DNA from: Corallibacter vietnamensis
GTDB taxonomy: Bacteria > Bacteroidota > Bacteroidia > Flavobacteriales > Flavobacteriaceae
Reading direction: 5' to 3'
Assembly: GCF_039537875.1 (NCBI RefSeq)
Contig: NZ_BAABBI010000006.1
Span: 1 to 64,000, forward strand
Length of the DNA: 64,000 nt
The position numbers were made by a program, and so were the translations under genes. Positions 25,749 to 34,330 of this stretch are shown piece after piece; position 1 is the stretch's first letter, and each line of letters begins with the position of its first letter. The notes under the pieces are model-generated. The model was given only the letters and a program-made list of their open reading frames with translations. It made no database searches and had not been told where the DNA came from.

Positions 25749-26465
25749 ATGAACAGGTCAAATATTTTAATAGTAGTTATACTATTGTTGTGTGCTGTAT
25801 CTGTTGTGCTTGAGTTTAATCAACGCGAGATTTTATCTCGTGTGTTTAAGTCTTGTATCGTGCCCACAATAACAGTTTTTTATTTTATTTCGGTTACCAA
25901 AAAATCTAAGTATTTTGTTTGGTTTTTATTATTATTTTCCTTTTCAGATGTTTTAAGCTTTATAGAGGTTCATTTAGAATCTGATTTGTCTTTTGACTTA
26001 TATTATACTTTTGGCAACCTTTTGTATATAGCAGGTTATTTGTTTTTGTTGTTGGAAGTGTTTAAAAGTATTAGCATAAAAGATGTTTTAAAAAATTACA
26101 TGGTACACTTGGTGGTCCTAACAATCCTTAATGCTTACATAGTTTATGTGTTAATGGTTATTGTAAACCCGTATTTATCTGGTTCTTACTTGTATTATAT
26201 TGAGGCACTTTACAACATCATTATTTTAATATTACTTTCGGTGTCATTAGTAAACTATTTGCATAATGAAAGTAAAAAATCTTTATTATTATTTATAGGC
26301 TCGTTGTTTATTGTGTTTTCAGAAGTTATACAAATTGCTTATTACTATATTTCAGAGCGCACGTTGTTGCAAGTTGCATCTACTTTTTTGTTTGTTATAG
26401 CTTTTTTGTTCTTCTATTATCAATCTAAAATAGAAAACAAGCCTATAAAAATTTACTTAAGCTAG
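25749..26465 (+). CDS. Polytopic membrane protein, divergent YhhN (lysoplasmalogenase)-like
   Basis: The 238-residue protein has seven to eight hydrophobic segments over its whole length and almost no soluble loops. FKSCIVPTITVFYFIS and LLLFSFSDVLSF match in order and spacing the TKSLLIPIFL and FSFLGDLSS blocks of the gene at 26983. YIAGYLFLL and LFIVFSEVIQI also have counterparts there. YhhN/TMEM86 proteins cleave or bind ether lipids, but the Asp residues here are only partly conserved, so activity is uncertain. Its 3' end overlaps the convergent DoxX/MauE gene by 23 bp. Confidence 0.6.
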   Translation: MNRSNILIVVILLLCAVSVVLEFNQREILSRVFKSCIVPTITVFYFISVTKKSKYFVWFLLLFSFSDVLSFIEVHLESDLSFDLYYTFGNLLYIAGYLFLLLEVFKSISIKDVLKNYMVHLVVLTILNAYIVYVLMVIVNPYLSGSYLYYIEALYNIIILILLSVSLVNYLHNESKKSLLLFIGSLFIVFSEVIQIAYYYISERTLLQVASTFLFVIAFLFFYYQSKIENKPIKIYLS

Positions 26466-26826
26466 GAAGATCTTTTCTGTGTATGTAAATTATGATTATA
26501 GATAATATAAAGGTGATTATAGCAGTTATAAAAAGTACTCCGTTATCGTTATTTACTTGAATTCCTATTTTTGTTAAGTGTAAAAATATGGCGCCACCAA
26601 TTATGCCTGACGTTAATACAGCGCCTATCCATGCTGTCTTGTTTCTTAATAACAAGATACTTGAAATTAATTCTAATATACCTATTAGTATTCTTCCGTA
26701 GGGCTCAAGTCCAGCTTTTGAAAAAATATACACACTATCAGGATGTGCTGTAAATTTAAATCTTAAAGTTTGTAATAATATTATGGCTACTATTATTCTT
26801 AAAGCAATAGATGTGTAACGCTTCAT
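26443..26826 (-). CDS. DoxX/MauE-family membrane protein
   Basis: The 127-residue protein has four membrane helices; the first is RIIVAIILLQTLRFKFTA. The FKFTAHPDSVYIFSKAGLEP segment and the GILELISSILLL helix are typical of small DoxX-like proteins, a family linked to redox or quinone functions that are mostly unproven. The ATG at 26824-26826 (MKRYTSIALR) is preferred over one 42 bp upstream, which adds a Lys-rich tail. The gene is antisense between two YhhN-like genes and overlaps the 3' end of the first. Confidence 0.75.
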   Translation of the reverse strand: MKRYTSIALRIIVAIILLQTLRFKFTAHPDSVYIFSKAGLEPYGRILIGILELISSILLLRNKTAWIGAVLTSGIIGGAIFLHLTKIGIQVNNDNGVLFITAIITFILSIIIIYIHRKDLPSLSKFL

Positions 26827-26948
26827 GTTTTTCTTTTTTTTGACGAAAAACAAATACTGTGCTAACATTTTTGATTTTAAAAGACTTTGTAAATCTAGAA
26901 ATTTAACATTTTATTCGACGAAGCGCATTAATTTTCGATGAAAATGTG

Positions 26949-26956
26949 TATATTTG
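26949..26956 (+). promoter_or_regulatory. -7 promoter motif of the second YhhN-like gene
   Basis: TATATTTG, a perfect TAnnTTTG match, 27 bases before the GTG start. The spacing to the start is nearly the same as for the first YhhN-like gene. Confidence 0.5.
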
Positions 26957-26982
26957 CTACACCTACTTATAAATAATCTACT

Positions 26983-27744
26983 GTGAAAGAATGGCTAAAA
27001 ATTAGTTATAATAAGATATTATTGTGTGTCTTATTAGTACTTATTGTGGTTAATGTTATGGCTACATTAGGTCACTTTGAATTGTTAGAAAAGCTAACAA
27101 AATCCTTACTTATTCCAATTTTTTTAATGTATTTTCTAACAAGGCACAAGCGTATTGAAGCCGCTGTTGTAGGGTTTTTAATATTTTCTTTTTTAGGAGA
27201 TTTGTCATCGGTGTTTTTTGACAACGAATTACTAATTGAGAGTTCTAGTATTGCTTATTTTTTAAGCTATGTATGTTTAGTTTATGTTGCTATTACTCGA
27301 ATCCACAAAATAAATTTTGATAAAATTATAGGAGCTTACTTAACGGTGGTTTTTGCAATAAACGCCTATTTTATGTATGTTTTATTCACGGTTTTGCAAG
27401 CTCAAATAGCTGATGAAGTTGAGGTTATTGCTTTTGGCGCTAGAAGTATAGCGCTTGTTGTGCTAGCGTTTGTAGCGTTTGTTGTGTATTTAAATTTTGA
27501 AACAAAGCAATCTATAATGTTTTTAGTGACATCGTTATGTTTTGTCTTTTCAGATGTTCTATTTTACATCAGCAACTATTATATATATGACTGGAGCTTT
27601 GTATTAATTGATAGAGTGTTGCACGCTGTTGGTTTATTCTTTTTAATAGGTTGTGTTGTAAATGAAAGTAAAATGCTCAACAATCAATCTGTAAAATCAA
27701 GACTGTCTATTGAGCGTACAAACAATGACCCTATTGCTGCTTAA
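26983..27744 (+). CDS. YhhN/TMEM86-like membrane protein
   Basis: The 253-residue protein starts at a GTG and has seven to eight membrane segments. TKSLLIPIFLMYFL, FLIFSFLGDLSSVFF and VTSLCFVFSDVLFYISN match the three conserved blocks (K-P-x-x, GD, SD) of the YhhN family, whose animal members hydrolyse lysoplasmalogens. The Asp residues of the second and third blocks are kept here. A hydrophilic tail of about 25 residues ends the protein. It appears to be a paralogue of the gene at 25749. The gene ends 3 bp from the convergent nucleotidase stop. Confidence 0.7.
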   Translation: MKEWLKISYNKILLCVLLVLIVVNVMATLGHFELLEKLTKSLLIPIFLMYFLTRHKRIEAAVVGFLIFSFLGDLSSVFFDNELLIESSSIAYFLSYVCLVYVAITRIHKINFDKIIGAYLTVVFAINAYFMYVLFTVLQAQIADEVEVIAFGARSIALVVLAFVAFVVYLNFETKQSIMFLVTSLCFVFSDVLFYISNYYIYDWSFVLIDRVLHAVGLFFLIGCVVNESKMLNNQSVKSRLSIERTNNDPIAA

Positions 27745-27747
27745 GGT

Positions 27748-28665
27748 CTAAACAATTATAGATTTGCCTGTAGCTGTTTTATTTTTATCATTATCAAAAT
27801 AGAAGTCAATTCTTCCTAAATTAATACCATAACATCCTACTTGGTTTACAAGCATATTGTTACCATTTACATTTTTTACAATGGTAGGTTTTGGTAAAAA
27901 CGTGTGTGTGTGACCACCTATTATTAGGTCAATATCTTTAGTGTTTTTTGCGATTACTAAATCAGATACTTTTTTAGAATCATCGCCGTAATAGTAACCA
28001 AGATGCGATAAACAGATAATTAAATCGCATTGTTCATTTTCTTTTAAAGTTCTACTCATATCTTGAGCTATTTCAATAGGATCTAAATATCTGGTTTCTT
28101 TATAAGCGCTTTTTAATACAAGACCATTAAGCTCAATGCCCAAACCAAATACGCCAATTTTTAACCCAGCTTTATTGAAAACTTTATAGGGCTTAACATG
28201 TGTGTCCATTATGGTGTTAGAAAAGTCGTAGTTAGCAGATAAGAAATCGAATTTTGCATAAGGTAATTGAGCATAAAGTCCATCAATACCATTGTCAAAA
28301 TCATGATTACCTATAGTTGCAGCGTCATATTTTAATTTACTCATTAATTTAAACTCGAGTTCACCACCATAATAATTAAAATAAGGTGTGCCTTGAAAAA
28401 TATCGCCAGCATCAAGTAAAAGTGTATTAGGATTTTCTTTTTTAATATTATCTATAAGTGTAGCTCGCCTTGCAACACCACCTTTATTAGGGTTTTTTCC
28501 ATCATCAGGACCAAAGGCATCAATATGACTGTGAACATCGTTGGTGTGTAAAATGGTAATTTGTTTACTATGATTAGGTTTGCTAAATGCTTGTAGGCCT
28601 AAACCACCAAGTGTTAATAAGGAGGTTGCAGCAGTGGTTTGTTGTATAAAATCTCTACGTTTCAT
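27748..28665 (-). CDS. 5'-nucleotidase, metallophosphatase half, with Tat-type signal
   Basis: The 305-residue protein has an RR-containing Tat-like signal (MKRRDFIQQTTAATSLL), so it probably folds in the cytoplasm and is exported. The calcineurin-like metal sites are TNDVHSH (41-47), DAGDIFQG (85-92), GNHDFDNG (119-126) and GGHTHTF near the end, all intact. UshA-type 5'-nucleotidases carry a second, substrate-binding domain, which here is the separate gene at 28665. The two genes share one base (TAATG), which implies coupled translation and probably one complex. Confidence 0.93.
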   Translation of the reverse strand: MKRRDFIQQTTAATSLLTLGGLGLQAFSKPNHSKQITILHTNDVHSHIDAFGPDDGKNPNKGGVARRATLIDNIKKENPNTLLLDAGDIFQGTPYFNYYGGELEFKLMSKLKYDAATIGNHDFDNGIDGLYAQLPYAKFDFLSANYDFSNTIMDTHVKPYKVFNKAGLKIGVFGLGIELNGLVLKSAYKETRYLDPIEIAQDMSRTLKENEQCDLIICLSHLGYYYGDDSKKVSDLVIAKNTKDIDLIIGGHTHTFLPKPTIVKNVNGNNMLVNQVGCYGINLGRIDFYFDNDKNKTATGKSIIV

Positions 28666-29435
28666 TACTTGATGTTGTTTGCTTTTATAAATCGGTCGTC
28701 AATTTCTGGTTGTATGGTATCAGTTTTTTTAAAGTAATCTAATAATACATTTCTAATTTTATAATTTAAATTATACATAGTATCACTAGCTTTGAAAAAA
28801 TCCATGTGATCACCTCCATTATATAGGTAATCATTAGTTGCTACATAATATGTTTTTGTAGTATCTATAGGTTGATTATTTATGGTAGCTTCAATAAGGT
28901 TGTAGTCATTATCTAAAGCTATTTTTAGGCCGTGAATAGGGTGAGCTCTTTTGGCTTTGCTTAAGTAAGAAACTAGTTCATTTACAGCATGTCCGTTTAG
29001 TGAAGCAACAACAACACTGTTCTCAAACGGCATAAGTTTAAAAGCGGTTCTTCTTGTAATATTTCCTTTTGATATTATAGAGCGAATTCCACCATGATTT
29101 ATAAGAACAATATCAATATCATTGTTGGTCATATTATTAAATATAGGGTTGCATTGCTCAAAAATGGCATCAGCAAACAAGTTTCCTATAGCAGTATTTA
29201 ACTCGCCGTCTTTTTTTGAGTAGGTTTCCTTTGAAAAAGAAATCACGCTATCTAAATCTTGATTTACATGATCTCTGTAAGGTTTTATAAAGGTTTCAAT
29301 TTCAGTATTAGCTTTTAAGCTATCAGAAATAGAGATTTGTTTTCCTTCAATGCGAGTAACCTGCATTTTCTCTTGTTTGCAACTCAAAAAGCATAGCGTG
29401 ATAACAAGAATTAAAATTGGTTTAAAATTCATCAT
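28665..29435 (-). CDS. 5'-nucleotidase C-terminal domain lipoprotein
   Basis: The 256-residue protein starts at 29435 or at the next ATG, 29432. It has a lipoprotein signal ending at CFLSC, and its body is the substrate-binding domain of UshA-type nucleotidases: GNLFADAIFEQ, VLINHGGIRSIISKGNIT, MPFENSVVV and YYVATNDYLYNGGDHMDFF, where the last block normally stacks on the nucleobase. An ATG at 29489 would add 18 charged residues before the signal and is unlikely. It is the partner of the metallophosphatase gene downstream; together they equal one two-domain enzyme. Confidence 0.9.
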   Translation of the reverse strand: MMNFKPILILVITLCFLSCKQEKMQVTRIEGKQISISDSLKANTEIETFIKPYRDHVNQDLDSVISFSKETYSKKDGELNTAIGNLFADAIFEQCNPIFNNMTNNDIDIVLINHGGIRSIISKGNITRRTAFKLMPFENSVVVASLNGHAVNELVSYLSKAKRAHPIHGLKIALDNDYNLIEATINNQPIDTTKTYYVATNDYLYNGGDHMDFFKASDTMYNLNYKIRNVLLDYFKKTDTIQPEIDDRFIKANNIK

Positions 29436-29476
29436 GAAACTTGTAAGTTTTAATAATCTTTTGTGTGTACTTTTAC

Positions 29477-29491
29477 TACCTTTGTACAAAG
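29477..29491 (+). promoter_or_regulatory. -7 motif of the DUF6913 gene within a 12-bp palindrome
   Basis: TACCTTTG (29477-29484) matches TAnnTTTG and lies 20 bases before the ATG at 29504. It overlaps the perfect palindrome CTTTGTACAAAG (29480-29491). The palindrome lies between the divergent nucleotidase and DUF6913 genes, so its other half may serve the minus-strand promoter or bind a dimeric regulator. Confidence 0.45.
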
Positions 29492-29503
29492 TATAAAGAT
29501 ATA

Positions 29504-30028
29504 ATGATTTTAAAGGGTTTTAAAGAAAAATCTATTAAAAAACAGTTAAGTTCATTTTTAAAAAATCGCCAATTAAAATTTAGCGACAAAAAAATTGAAT
29601 CTGTGGGAATTATCTTAAGCGCAGATGAAGAGAATGATTTTGAATTTTTAAAAACTTTAGCAACAAGACTAAAAATTTCACCAAATAAGTTAAAAATCAT
29701 TGCATATACATCGTCAAAAAAGGAAATGACGTATGCGTGGGATGTTTGTTTTAATCCTAATGATTTTACATGGAATGGACGTGTTAAAAATGCCGAGTTA
29801 CAAACATTTATAAACACCGAATTTGACTTGCTAATAAGTTATTATAGCACAGATGTAACAACGTTAAAATATATAACAGCAGCTTCAAAATCAGTATTTA
29901 AAACTAGCATTTTTCAAAATGACAAACGGCTTAATGATCTAATAATAAATACAGATTTACAAAACGTAGAAGCCTTTAAAAACGAACTATATAAATACCT
30001 AACCGTATTAAATAAAATTAAAGAATGA
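29504..30028 (+). CDS. DUF6913-like protein, conserved upstream of dapA
   Basis: A 174-residue soluble alpha/beta protein with no signal or membrane segment. It begins MILKGFKEKSIKKQLSSFLK and has the conserved block KKIESVGIILSADE, a parallel-sheet pattern, and FDLLISYYSTDVTTLKYITA. It resembles the Flavobacteriia family DUF6913 by layout and position before dapA; this was not searched. The ATG at 29504 is preferred over an upstream ATG at 29465, which lies ahead of the predicted transcription start. The stop overlaps the dapA start by 4 bp. Its function is unknown. Confidence 0.7.
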   Translation: MILKGFKEKSIKKQLSSFLKNRQLKFSDKKIESVGIILSADEENDFEFLKTLATRLKISPNKLKIIAYTSSKKEMTYAWDVCFNPNDFTWNGRVKNAELQTFINTEFDLLISYYSTDVTTLKYITAASKSVFKTSIFQNDKRLNDLIINTDLQNVEAFKNELYKYLTVLNKIKE

Positions 30029-30900
30029 AAAAACTAGAAGGAACTGGAGTAGCTATAGTAACACCATTTAAAAATGATTTAAGTGTAGATCACGAAGCTT
30101 TAGCAAATATAGTTAACTATAATATTGATAATGGTACCGATTATATTGTAATATCAGGAACCACAGGAGAAAGTGTAACAATAACAAAGGCTGAAAAACA
30201 AGCTATAACTGAAACCATTGTAAAAACAAATAACAACAGAGTTCCTTTAGTATTAGGAATAGGAGGAAATAATACAGCTCAAGTTATTGAAGAAATAAAA
30301 GCTACAGACTTAAGTGCTATGACAGCGATACTGTCTGTTTCTCCTTATTATAGTAAGCCAACACAAGAAGGAATTTATCAACATTTTAAAGCAATATCAG
30401 AAGCATCACCTGTTGATATTATACTATACAATGTGCCTGGCAGAACAGCTTCAAACATGTTGCCAGCAACAATTGTTAGGTTAGCAAATAATTTTGAGAA
30501 CATAATAGCTGTAAAAGAAGCAGGAAGTAATGTGACACAATATTTACAATTATTAAAAGATAAACCTGAAGATTTCATGATAATATCAGGTGATGATGAC
30601 CTAGCATTAGGCGTTGTTTTAGCAGGCGGTTCAGGCGTTATATCTGTTATAGGGCAAGCGTTTCCTAAAGAATTCTCTCAAATGATTCGTTTAGGTTTAC
30701 AAGGGAAAGCAAAAGAAGCATATGCCTTACATTTTAAGCTTATGGATGTTATAAAACTTATCTTTTCTGAAAACAATCCAGCAGGAATTAAAGCGGTTTT
30801 AGAGCAACTAAACTTATGTCGTGATAAAGTAAGGTTACCACTTGTTGAAGCAACTGAAACTTTAAAAGAAAAAATCGCCTTATTTATAAAAAGTTTCTAG
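30025..30900 (+). CDS. dapA: 4-hydroxy-tetrahydrodipicolinate synthase
   Basis: DapA condenses pyruvate and aspartate semialdehyde, the first committed step of lysine and diaminopimelate synthesis. The 291-residue TIM barrel has the Schiff-base Lys164 in IAVKEAGSN, Tyr135 in ILYNVPGRT and GTTGES at 45-50. All catalytic residues are present. It is co-translated with the preceding DUF6913 gene through a 4-bp overlap. The bamD promoter follows about 90 bp after its stop. Confidence 0.97.
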   Translation: MKKLEGTGVAIVTPFKNDLSVDHEALANIVNYNIDNGTDYIVISGTTGESVTITKAEKQAITETIVKTNNNRVPLVLGIGGNNTAQVIEEIKATDLSAMTAILSVSPYYSKPTQEGIYQHFKAISEASPVDIILYNVPGRTASNMLPATIVRLANNFENIIAVKEAGSNVTQYLQLLKDKPEDFMIISGDDDLALGVVLAGGSGVISVIGQAFPKEFSQMIRLGLQGKAKEAYALHFKLMDVIKLIFSENNPAGIKAVLEQLNLCRDKVRLPLVEATETLKEKIALFIKSF

Positions 30901-30992
30901 TAAAAGTTAAATTATACTTAAACATGTTTACAAGCGGGATGCATCAATTATTTTAGCAAAATAAAATATTTTTAAAATCCATATTATTAACG

Positions 30993-31000
30993 TAATTTTG
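30993..31000 (+). promoter_or_regulatory. -7 promoter motif of bamD
   Basis: TAATTTTG, matching TAnnTTTG, 17 bases before the bamD ATG. It would drive the bamD-rpoZ-coaBC-DUF4835 run. No TTG lies at the ideal -33 distance. Confidence 0.5.
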
Positions 31001-31017
31001 CATCTTGTTATATACCT

Positions 31018-31836
31018 ATGAAGAATTTTTTTTACATCATATTAACCTGCACTATTTTAAGTTCTTGTAGTGAATACCAAAAGGCATTAAAGTCTGAAGA
31101 TATCGCAACAAAATTTAAAGTAGGAGAGCAAAAATTTAATGAAGGTAAATACTCAAAAGCTAATAAGTTATTTGTGCAAATAGTACCTAACTACAGAGGT
31201 AAACCACAAGCCGAAAAACTTATGTATTTATATTCTATGACATTTTACGAAATGGGAGAATATTATTTAGCTAGTTACCAATTTGAACGTTTTGTTGCAG
31301 CTTATCCTAATAGTGAAAAGCTTGAAGAAGCAGCTTTTTTAAGTGCAAAAAGTGCTTACATAGTATCAGACGATTTTATTTATAGCAAAGAGCAAAAAGA
31401 AACAAAAGACGCTATAGAAAAGCTACAGTTGTTTATCAACTCATATCCTAATTCTAGCTACATAGCAGAGGCAAACGAGCTAGTTAAAGAATTAGATTAT
31501 AAATTAGAGAAAAAAGCTTTTGAAATAGCAAAAAATTACAACAGAATAGCTGGATTTACAAGAGATTATACAGCTCCAATAAAAGCTTTTGAAAACTTTA
31601 TATTTGATTATCCAGGATCAAGTTTTAGAGAAGAAGCATTTTTTTATAAGTTAGATTCTGCCTACAAATTAGCAATGAATAGTGTTGAGTATAAAAAAGA
31701 AGAACGTCTAGAAACAGCAAAAAAATACTACAATACATTCGTAAAATCATATGCTAGTTCTGAAAGGATAGAAGAAGCTAATAAAATGGCTGAAAACATT
31801 GACAAAGAATTAGAAAATTACAGCACTAAAAGTTAA
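31018..31836 (+). CDS. bamD: Outer membrane assembly lipoprotein BamD
   Basis: BamD is the essential lipoprotein partner of BamA in folding outer-membrane beta-barrels. The 272-residue protein has a signal peptide with lipobox ILSSC (Cys17) and then five TPR-like repeats, with KFKVGEQKFNEGKYSKA, YYLASYQFERFVAAYP and PIKAFENFIFDYPGSSFREEA as clear repeat units. Size and layout are standard for Bacteroidota BamD (DUF4369-free form). It heads a run with rpoZ (12 bp downstream) and coaBC. Confidence 0.93.
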   Translation: MKNFFYIILTCTILSSCSEYQKALKSEDIATKFKVGEQKFNEGKYSKANKLFVQIVPNYRGKPQAEKLMYLYSMTFYEMGEYYLASYQFERFVAAYPNSEKLEEAAFLSAKSAYIVSDDFIYSKEQKETKDAIEKLQLFINSYPNSSYIAEANELVKELDYKLEKKAFEIAKNYNRIAGFTRDYTAPIKAFENFIFDYPGSSFREEAFFYKLDSAYKLAMNSVEYKKEERLETAKKYYNTFVKSYASSERIEEANKMAENIDKELENYSTKS

Positions 31837-31848
31837 TACACGTAACAC

Positions 31849-32178
31849 ATGGATTTAAAAAAAATCAACGCACCTGTTAACACAACAACTTATAATAGAA
31901 ACAAAGTAGACGAAGCTACAGGAAACATTTATGAGTCAATATCTATCATTTCAAGAAGAGCAGAGCAAATTAATTCTGAAATAAAAAAAGAATTAATAGA
32001 AAAACTTGAAGAGTTCGCTACTTACAATGATAGTCTTGAAGAAATTTTCGAAAACAAAGAACAAATAGAAGTATCTAAGTTTTATGAAAAATTACCAAAA
32101 CCACACGCACTAGCTGTGCAAGAGTGGTTAGATGGTAAAATATACCATAGAAACACTGAAGAAGATACGCAACAGTAG
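31849..32178 (+). CDS. rpoZ: RNA polymerase subunit omega
   Basis: A 109-residue Bacteroidota-type omega subunit, longer than the 90-residue enterobacterial one. NIYESISIISRRAEQINSEI is the conserved core that wraps the beta' C-terminus. PKPHALAVQEWLDGKIYHRN is the lineage-specific C-terminal block. It is located between bamD and coaBC, the usual arrangement in Flavobacteriia. The neighbouring gaps are 12 and 3 bp, so it is part of the same transcript. Confidence 0.93.
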   Translation: MDLKKINAPVNTTTYNRNKVDEATGNIYESISIISRRAEQINSEIKKELIEKLEEFATYNDSLEEIFENKEQIEVSKFYEKLPKPHALAVQEWLDGKIYHRNTEEDTQQ

Positions 32179-32181
32179 TAT

Positions 32182-33393
32182 ATGTCTATATTAAGTGGCA
32201 AAAATATACTTCTAGGCATTAGTGCTGGTATAGCTGCTTACAAGACAGCTAATCTGGTTAGATTATTTATTAAAGCAGGCGCAAGCGTAAAGGTCGTTAT
32301 GACGCCTGCTTCTAAAGACTTCATAACGCCTTTAACTTTATCAACGCTCTCTAAAAACCCTGTACAGTCATCTTTTTACAATGAAGATGACGACAATGCA
32401 GTATGGAATAACCATGTAGATTTAGGACTTTGGGCAGATTATTTTGTTATAGCACCTGCAACAGCAAACACTTTGTCAAAAATGGCAAATGGCGTTTGCG
32501 ATAACTTACTTTTAGCAACGTATTTATCAGCAAAATGTCCTGTATATTTTGCACCAGCTATGGATCTTGATATGTATAAGCATCCGTCTACATTACAATC
32601 ATTTCAAAAGCTAAAAGAATTTAAAAATATAATGATTCCGGCAACTAGTGGTGAACTAGCAAGTGGCTTGGTAGGAGAAGGACGTATGGCAGAGCCAGAA
32701 GATATCTTGACGTTTATTGAGAATGATATTTTAAACAAGTTGCCTTTAAAAGGAAAAAAAGTTTTAATTACTGCCGGGCCAACCTATGAGGCCATAGATC
32801 CAGTTCGTTTTATTGGGAATCATTCAAGTGGTAAAATGGGGTTTGAGATAGCAAAAAAAGCCGCTTCTTTAGGTGCAGAAGTAACATTAATTTCTGGACC
32901 AACCCAACAAAAAGTATCTCATAGCTTAATACATGTAACTCATATAACGAGTGCTGAAGATATGTATCAACAGGCTAGTGCTGCGTTTCCAGATGCAGAT
33001 ATAGCAATATTTGCAGCCGCTGTAGCCGACTATAAACCAAAACATGTTGCAACTCAAAAAATAAAAAAGGCAGATAGTACGTTAACTTTAGAGTTAGAAA
33101 AAACAAAAGATATTTTAGCATCTTTAGGTAAAACTAAAACAAATCAATTTTTAGTAGGCTTTGCCCTAGAAACAAATAACGAGCTAGAAAACGCAAAAGC
33201 TAAACTAAAAAAGAAGAATTTAAACTTAATTGTTTTAAATTCGTTAAATGATAAAGGTGCAGGTTTTAAAACAGAAACCAATAAAGTAACTTTGATAGAT
33301 AATAAAGACCGAGTAACCCAATATGAATTAAAGTCTAAACAAGAGGTTGCTAGTGATATACTTAAGGAAATAATACATCAAATCAATGCGTAA
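32182..33393 (+). CDS. coaBC: Bifunctional phosphopantothenoylcysteine decarboxylase/synthetase
   Basis: CoaBC couples cysteine to 4'-phosphopantothenate and decarboxylates the product, two middle steps of coenzyme A synthesis. The 403-residue protein has the CoaC flavin domain (about 1-185) with His78 in NNHVDLGLWAD, IAPATANTLSKM and APAMDLDMY, then the CoaB domain from about 190 with LITAGPTYEAIDPVRFIGN, KMGFEIAKKA and AAVADYKPK. Its 3' end overlaps the next gene by 8 bp. coaE, the last CoA step, is in the same window at 40766. Confidence 0.96.
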   Translation: MSILSGKNILLGISAGIAAYKTANLVRLFIKAGASVKVVMTPASKDFITPLTLSTLSKNPVQSSFYNEDDDNAVWNNHVDLGLWADYFVIAPATANTLSKMANGVCDNLLLATYLSAKCPVYFAPAMDLDMYKHPSTLQSFQKLKEFKNIMIPATSGELASGLVGEGRMAEPEDILTFIENDILNKLPLKGKKVLITAGPTYEAIDPVRFIGNHSSGKMGFEIAKKAASLGAEVTLISGPTQQKVSHSLIHVTHITSAEDMYQQASAAFPDADIAIFAAAVADYKPKHVATQKIKKADSTLTLELEKTKDILASLGKTKTNQFLVGFALETNNELENAKAKLKKKNLNLIVLNSLNDKGAGFKTETNKVTLIDNKDRVTQYELKSKQEVASDILKEIIHQINA

Positions 33394-34276
33394 CATACTA
33401 TTTATATTCTTTTTTAGTATTATAACATTTACTTCGTTTTCTCAAGAATTAAACTGTTCGGTAGTTGTAAATGCAACACAAACAGGTAATGAAAACCTGC
33501 CAGTTTTTAAAACTTTAGAAAGACAACTTAATGAGTTTATAAACAATACAAAGTGGACAAATAAGGTTTTTAGCACACAAGAACGAATAGCATGTAGTAT
33601 GTATATTAATGTGACTTCGTATTCTGGAAATGCATTTACTGCAACAATACAGGTGCAATCATCTAGACCCGTTTTTGGTTCAACCTATACATCACCAGTT
33701 TATAACGTCAATGATAAAGATTTTAGCTTTGTTTATTTAGAGTTTCAAAACCTGATTTACAACCCAAATCAATTTCAATCAAATTTAATTTCAGTATTAG
33801 CATTTCATGTTAATATAATTTTAGGTATGGATGCAGATACCTTTGCTCCAAATGGAGGCGATGTGTATTACAAACAAGCTCAAACTATAGTAAACTATTC
33901 ACAACAAGCAAATTTAAAAGGATGGAAGTTAGAAGATGGCTTACAGAGTAGGTTTGCTTTGATAGATAACTTGTTATCTTCAACATTTAAAGAATACAGA
34001 AAAGTCATGTACGACTACCATAGAAATGGGTTAGACATTATGAGTGAAAAAAGAAAAGACGCCAAAGAAAGTATAGCTAATTCTATAGCGTTATTCAACG
34101 AAATGAATAGCAGACGACCTAACTCTTTCTTATTACGTACGTTTTTTGATGCCAAAGCAGATGAAATAGAGCAAATATTTACTGATGGTCCAAGTGTAAA
34201 TATATCAAACCTAGTAAGCACGTTAAACAGAGTAGCACCAATGCACTCTAATAAATGGCGCAATATTAAGTTTTAG
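33386..34276 (+). CDS. DUF4835 exported protein
   Basis: The 296-residue protein has a signal peptide (about 1-19, ending FSQE). Its body matches the Bacteroidota family DUF4835: ELNCSVVVNATQTGNENLPV, KTLERQLNEFINNTKWT, EERIACSMYINV-like text and a C-terminal FDAKADEIEQIF block. It is conserved between coaBC and recN in Flavobacteriia. No enzyme motif is seen; a periplasmic or outer-membrane role is likely. Its start lies 8 bp inside coaBC. Confidence 0.85.
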   Translation: MRNILFIFFFSIITFTSFSQELNCSVVVNATQTGNENLPVFKTLERQLNEFINNTKWTNKVFSTQERIACSMYINVTSYSGNAFTATIQVQSSRPVFGSTYTSPVYNVNDKDFSFVYLEFQNLIYNPNQFQSNLISVLAFHVNIILGMDADTFAPNGGDVYYKQAQTIVNYSQQANLKGWKLEDGLQSRFALIDNLLSSTFKEYRKVMYDYHRNGLDIMSEKRKDAKESIANSIALFNEMNSRRPNSFLLRTFFDAKADEIEQIFTDGPSVNISNLVSTLNRVAPMHSNKWRNIKF

Positions 34277-34330
34277 TTTCGTATTTTAGAGTCTATCTAA
34301 ATTTTTTTTAAAAATCCAGGTTTACAAAGT

